Of a stretch of DNA of 64,000 nt, positions 61,438 through 64,000 are shown piece after piece. The translations under genes and the position numbers were made by a program. The notes below the pieces were generated by a model. That model saw only the letters and a program-made list of their open reading frames with translations. It was not told the DNA's origin and did not search any database. This DNA is from Pedobacter kyonggii (GTDB lineage Bacteria > Bacteroidota > Bacteroidia > Sphingobacteriales > Sphingobacteriaceae). Numbering within the stretch: position 1 is the stretch's first letter; the number at the start of each line of letters is the position of its first letter. The stretch covers positions 225,199 to 289,198 of the forward strand of contig NZ_SIXF01000005.1 of the NCBI RefSeq assembly GCF_004310665.1, in the 5' to 3' direction.

Positions 61438-62577
61438 ATGACCATATTTATTGTATTATACCTCTTATTATTTTTGTCGACTTTTTTTGAGCGAGAAGAT
61501 GTTCCCGCATTCCGCAAAAAGGAGCTTCTTGTTTTTTGGGTCATCATTTTCACTCTTTTTAGGGGGTTGAGATGGGAAACAGGAACAGACTGGGAACAGT
61601 ACTACCAAGTCTTTTTAACTGCAAGTTGGGATAATTTGTTTTCTTTTGCGCGTAATTCATCTGTTAGTATGGAATCGGGCTATGTTTTACTCAATGTCTT
61701 GGTGAAAACTATCGGGGGAAACTATACAATTTTTTTATTGTTGACCAACTTTTTTGTAATGGTGGCATATATGAAATTTTCGTTGACAAATTCTAAGACT
61801 CCAATTTATATTTTTGTTTTGATCATGTTTAGCACTCAGTTTTTTCCCGTGCGGATTGGTATTGCCGTTGCTGTTATTCTCTTAGGCTTGTGCAATTTTT
61901 CGCAAAGAAAATATAAGAGGATCATTGCTTATACACTAGTTGCGGCAAGTATTCATTCATCAGCTTTTGCATTTATACCTGTCTATTTCTTTGGCTTTTT
62001 CAAAAAAGTACCTACGAAATTGGCTGTTGCTGGTGCTGTAATGTTAATGATAATAGCTCAATTACCTTTTTATAATGGTTTATTAGTGTCGATTGCGGGC
62101 GGTCTTCATGTTTTAGGTGATGAGGCGTCGCATAAATTTGAGACCTATATAAATTACGATGTTACTAAAAATAGTGGAGCGATAATAGCCTTCGCGGGAA
62201 TAGTTAGCAATACAATATTTATAGCCTTATTGATTCTGTTTGGGGATATGATAAAAAAACAACCTGCCTATTTGAAAACAACTAATGTTAATTATGATTT
62301 TCTTTTCAACATATATTTCGTTTTCATTATGATAGCCATCGCTTTCCCAGGTAATAATATGGCTGGATTAAGACGGTTGCAAAATTATTTCATGTTTGCC
62401 TTTCCTATTTTATTTGCTACGTTTATTGTGTATAACAAAAAAAGATATCCACAATACGCTTTTGTATATATGTTTGCTTTTTTCTTCTACGTTTTATTTC
62501 GTTCCTATTCACTGTTCTTCGCTGGGCATCTCGAGAGTAATTTCCCCTATCTATCTGTACTAGATAACGCATTTTAA
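61438..62577 (+). CDS. EpsG-family polysaccharide polymerase (Wzy-like), second
   Basis: A 379-residue membrane protein with about 10 helices. The LRWETGTDWEQYYQVF segment near residue 41 is the EpsG motif, as in the polymerase at 37627, but the two sequences differ widely. Two EpsG-type polymerases in one 25-kb stretch imply two separate repeat units. It begins 26 bases after the glycosyltransferase and is followed one base later by another. Confidence 0.85.
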   Translation: MTIFIVLYLLLFLSTFFEREDVPAFRKKELLVFWVIIFTLFRGLRWETGTDWEQYYQVFLTASWDNLFSFARNSSVSMESGYVLLNVLVKTIGGNYTIFLLLTNFFVMVAYMKFSLTNSKTPIYIFVLIMFSTQFFPVRIGIAVAVILLGLCNFSQRKYKRIIAYTLVAASIHSSAFAFIPVYFFGFFKKVPTKLAVAGAVMLMIIAQLPFYNGLLVSIAGGLHVLGDEASHKFETYINYDVTKNSGAIIAFAGIVSNTIFIALLILFGDMIKKQPAYLKTTNVNYDFLFNIYFVFIMIAIAFPGNNMAGLRRLQNYFMFAFPILFATFIVYNKKRYPQYAFVYMFAFFFYVLFRSYSLFFAGHLESNFPYLSVLDNAF

Positions 62578-62578
62578 T

Positions 62579-63580
62579 ATGAAAAATAAAAATCAATTCT
62601 TTGCATGGGTATCGTTTCAAAGACGGCCAGTTTCTATGCAGTCATATTTTGGCTATAATTTAGAATTTATAAAAACTTCTATAAAAGACAAGTGGCTGAA
62701 ACCTTTTGACTATATCGCAAAGGGGATGCAAACAAGCTACAGCTTATTAAAGAATAAGCCAGAAATTTTGTGGATACAATTGCCACCAACTCCATTGTTG
62801 CGAATTGCTCTAGCCTACAAAAAAATAAATAAAAAAACAGTCTTGATTGTCGATTGTCACAATGGAACATTTTGGGGCAAGTGGAAAAAATATCTAAAAA
62901 AAGATAACTTAAACAAATGTGATGTCATTATTGCTCATAATTCAGTGATTCGAGATATTGCTATTGAATTGGGGGTGGATAGAGATAAATTGATGGTGCT
63001 TGAAACTAAACCTGCGGAGAGAAAGTCAACTAAAGAAATATTACCGAGAGTTGCGGGTCGTCCTCAGGTTTTGATGCCATGTAGTTTCAATATAGATGAG
63101 CCAGTCCAAGTGGTGTTTGATGCAGCAAGGCAAATTCCAAATATAGATATCCTTATCTCCGGACCAAATGAGCGTGGAGTTTCTTTATTTGATTATAGCA
63201 AAAAGCCTGATAACGTAAAATTTTTAGGTTATTTATCTTCAGAAGATTATGAAATAACTTTCCGACAATCAGATGTTGTGATGGGATTAACAACCGAAGA
63301 TCACATCCAATTAAGTGTCGCAAACGAAGCAACAGGATTTGAAATGCCTATGGTAATTTCAGATACAAAGTTATTACGCGATCTTTTTAATAAAGGAGCT
63401 GTTTATGTAGAGACACTTAATCCCAAGTCCATTGCTTCTGGGATAATAGAGGCTTTAGATAAAAAAGATGTGTTAAAAAAAGAGGTGGCCATACTGAAAA
63501 AGGAAAGAATTGTGAGATGGGAGTTAATGGCTAGTGCGGTGAATGATAAGATAAAGAATATCATGGCGAACAAGGCTTAA
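62579..63580 (+). CDS. Putative GT-B glycosyltransferase
   Basis: A 333-residue protein. It opens with FFAWVSFQRRPVSMQSYFGY and ILWIQLPPTPLLRIAL, an N-domain seen in a group of uncharacterised EPS glycosyltransferases; VLMPCSFNIDEPVQVVFDA and DVVMGLTTEDHIQLSVANEATGF follow in the C-domain, with a Glu near the usual donor site. I cannot name the donor. It starts right after the polymerase stop (one base between). Confidence 0.7.
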   Translation: MKNKNQFFAWVSFQRRPVSMQSYFGYNLEFIKTSIKDKWLKPFDYIAKGMQTSYSLLKNKPEILWIQLPPTPLLRIALAYKKINKKTVLIVDCHNGTFWGKWKKYLKKDNLNKCDVIIAHNSVIRDIAIELGVDRDKLMVLETKPAERKSTKEILPRVAGRPQVLMPCSFNIDEPVQVVFDAARQIPNIDILISGPNERGVSLFDYSKKPDNVKFLGYLSSEDYEITFRQSDVVMGLTTEDHIQLSVANEATGFEMPMVISDTKLLRDLFNKGAVYVETLNPKSIASGIIEALDKKDVLKKEVAILKKERIVRWELMASAVNDKIKNIMANKA

Positions 63581-63594
63581 AGGTTAAAAGTAGG

Positions 63595-64000
63595 ATGATG
63601 AGAAGATTTTTTAAATTTATTATATTACGAATACAGTCAAGCTCTTGGCTACATTCTAAAAAAATAAGACCTCAATTACTTAGACTTACAGGAATGAAAA
63701 TAGGAAAATCTCATATTGGTGAACAGGTAATTTTCGACAGCCTATATCCTGAAAATATTGAGATTGGGGATTACAGTGCAATAACCATGCGGTGTGTAAT
63801 TTTAACTCATTTTGTTGAGGTAGCGGAAAAGACAGAGCAAAATAAGGGGGGAAGAATATTCGTTTCAGGCAAAGTCATTATTGGGGACAATGTATTTATT
63901 GGCGCTCACACTTTAATTTGTAAACCGGTAGTCATTGGAAACGATTGTATAATAGCCGCTGGTTCTGTTATTGTAAAAGATATTCCGGCAGGAGAAATTT
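63595..64000 (+). CDS. Hexapeptide acyltransferase, truncated by the window end
   Basis: The frame begins at ATG 63595 (ATG 63598 is equally possible) and stays open to the window edge, giving 135 residues. The N-terminus is basic, then come left-handed beta-helix repeats: IGKSHIGEQVIFD, IEIGDYSAIT, a His in ILTHFVEV, GDNVFIGAHTLI and IGNDCIIAAGSVIV. It is another acyltransferase of the second EPS locus, similar in type to those at 56860 and 58517. The C-terminus is missing. Confidence 0.8.
   Translation, partial: MMRRFFKFIILRIQSSSWLHSKKIRPQLLRLTGMKIGKSHIGEQVIFDSLYPENIEIGDYSAITMRCVILTHFVEVAEKTEQNKGGRIFVSGKVIIGDNVFIGAHTLICKPVVIGNDCIIAAGSVIVKDIPAGEI

Overview
The window looks like a chromosomal segment of a Bacteroidetes bacterium, most likely Pedobacter or another Sphingobacteriaceae. 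The reasons are an AT-rich genome, several Bacteroidetes-restricted families (DUF6427, DUF2480, DUF4834-type, YfhO), promoter boxes that fit the TTTG / TAnnTTTG pattern of the Bacteroidetes primary sigma factor, and short dispersed palindromic repeats. This assignment is inference from gene content; no marker gene such as 16S rRNA is present.

Positions 1-18,540 are mostly housekeeping and envelope genes. They include a minus-strand group (SRPBCC, TIGR01777 SDR, DCC-type membrane protein, GbsR/MarR regulator, alginate-lyase-family enzyme), a YfhO membrane protein, an LpxH-like phosphoesterase with a glycosyltransferase, and a conserved run coaX - outer-membrane protein - lptC - ppiD, followed by DUF2480, DUF3108 and DUF3109 proteins. 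A 31-codon membrane-protein gene behind a near-ideal promoter lies at 7802. Spacers here carry dispersed repeats.

Positions 18,780-23,832 hold the four dTDP-L-rhamnose genes (rfbB, C, D, A) and a TviB/WbpO-type UDP-HexNAc dehydrogenase, which would supply a HexNAc uronic acid. Positions 23,831-26,463 are a scar: two decayed IS982-type copies in the same orientation flank the 3' tail of a tex gene and a small Cys-rich protein. The first copy lies so close to the dehydrogenase that its terminal AA completes the TAA stop codon.

Positions 27,442-48,409 form a first large exopolysaccharide (EPS) locus: gmd, an SLBB export protein, a Wzz-type protein, CapE/FnlA-type and RmlD-like sugar nucleotide enzymes, a Wzx flippase, an EpsG-type Wzy polymerase, many glycosyltransferases, a WbpV-like SDR with a WecA/WbpL-type initiating transferase, and a second, MurJ-like flippase with three more glycosyltransferases. 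Positions 48,825-64,000 are a second locus with its own machinery: Wzi, a CpsB-type phosphatase, Wza, the Wzc BY-kinase, a third flippase, hexapeptide acyltransferases, a pyruvyl transferase, an alginate-lyase-family enzyme, a second EpsG polymerase and glycosyltransferases. It runs off the end of the window.

Taken together, the window encodes precursor supply (dTDP-Rha, UDP-HexNAcA, GDP-4-keto-6-deoxymannose, a UDP-6-deoxy-HexNAc), two Wzx/Wzy-type assembly lines and two outer-membrane export systems. The most notable points are the Gly-Tyr hexanucleotide repeat in the Wzc tail, the lyase placed inside a Wzy locus, a likely indel at the start of the MurJ-like flippase, and the IS-made stop codon. 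I did not find CRISPR arrays, tRNAs, rRNAs or phage genes.
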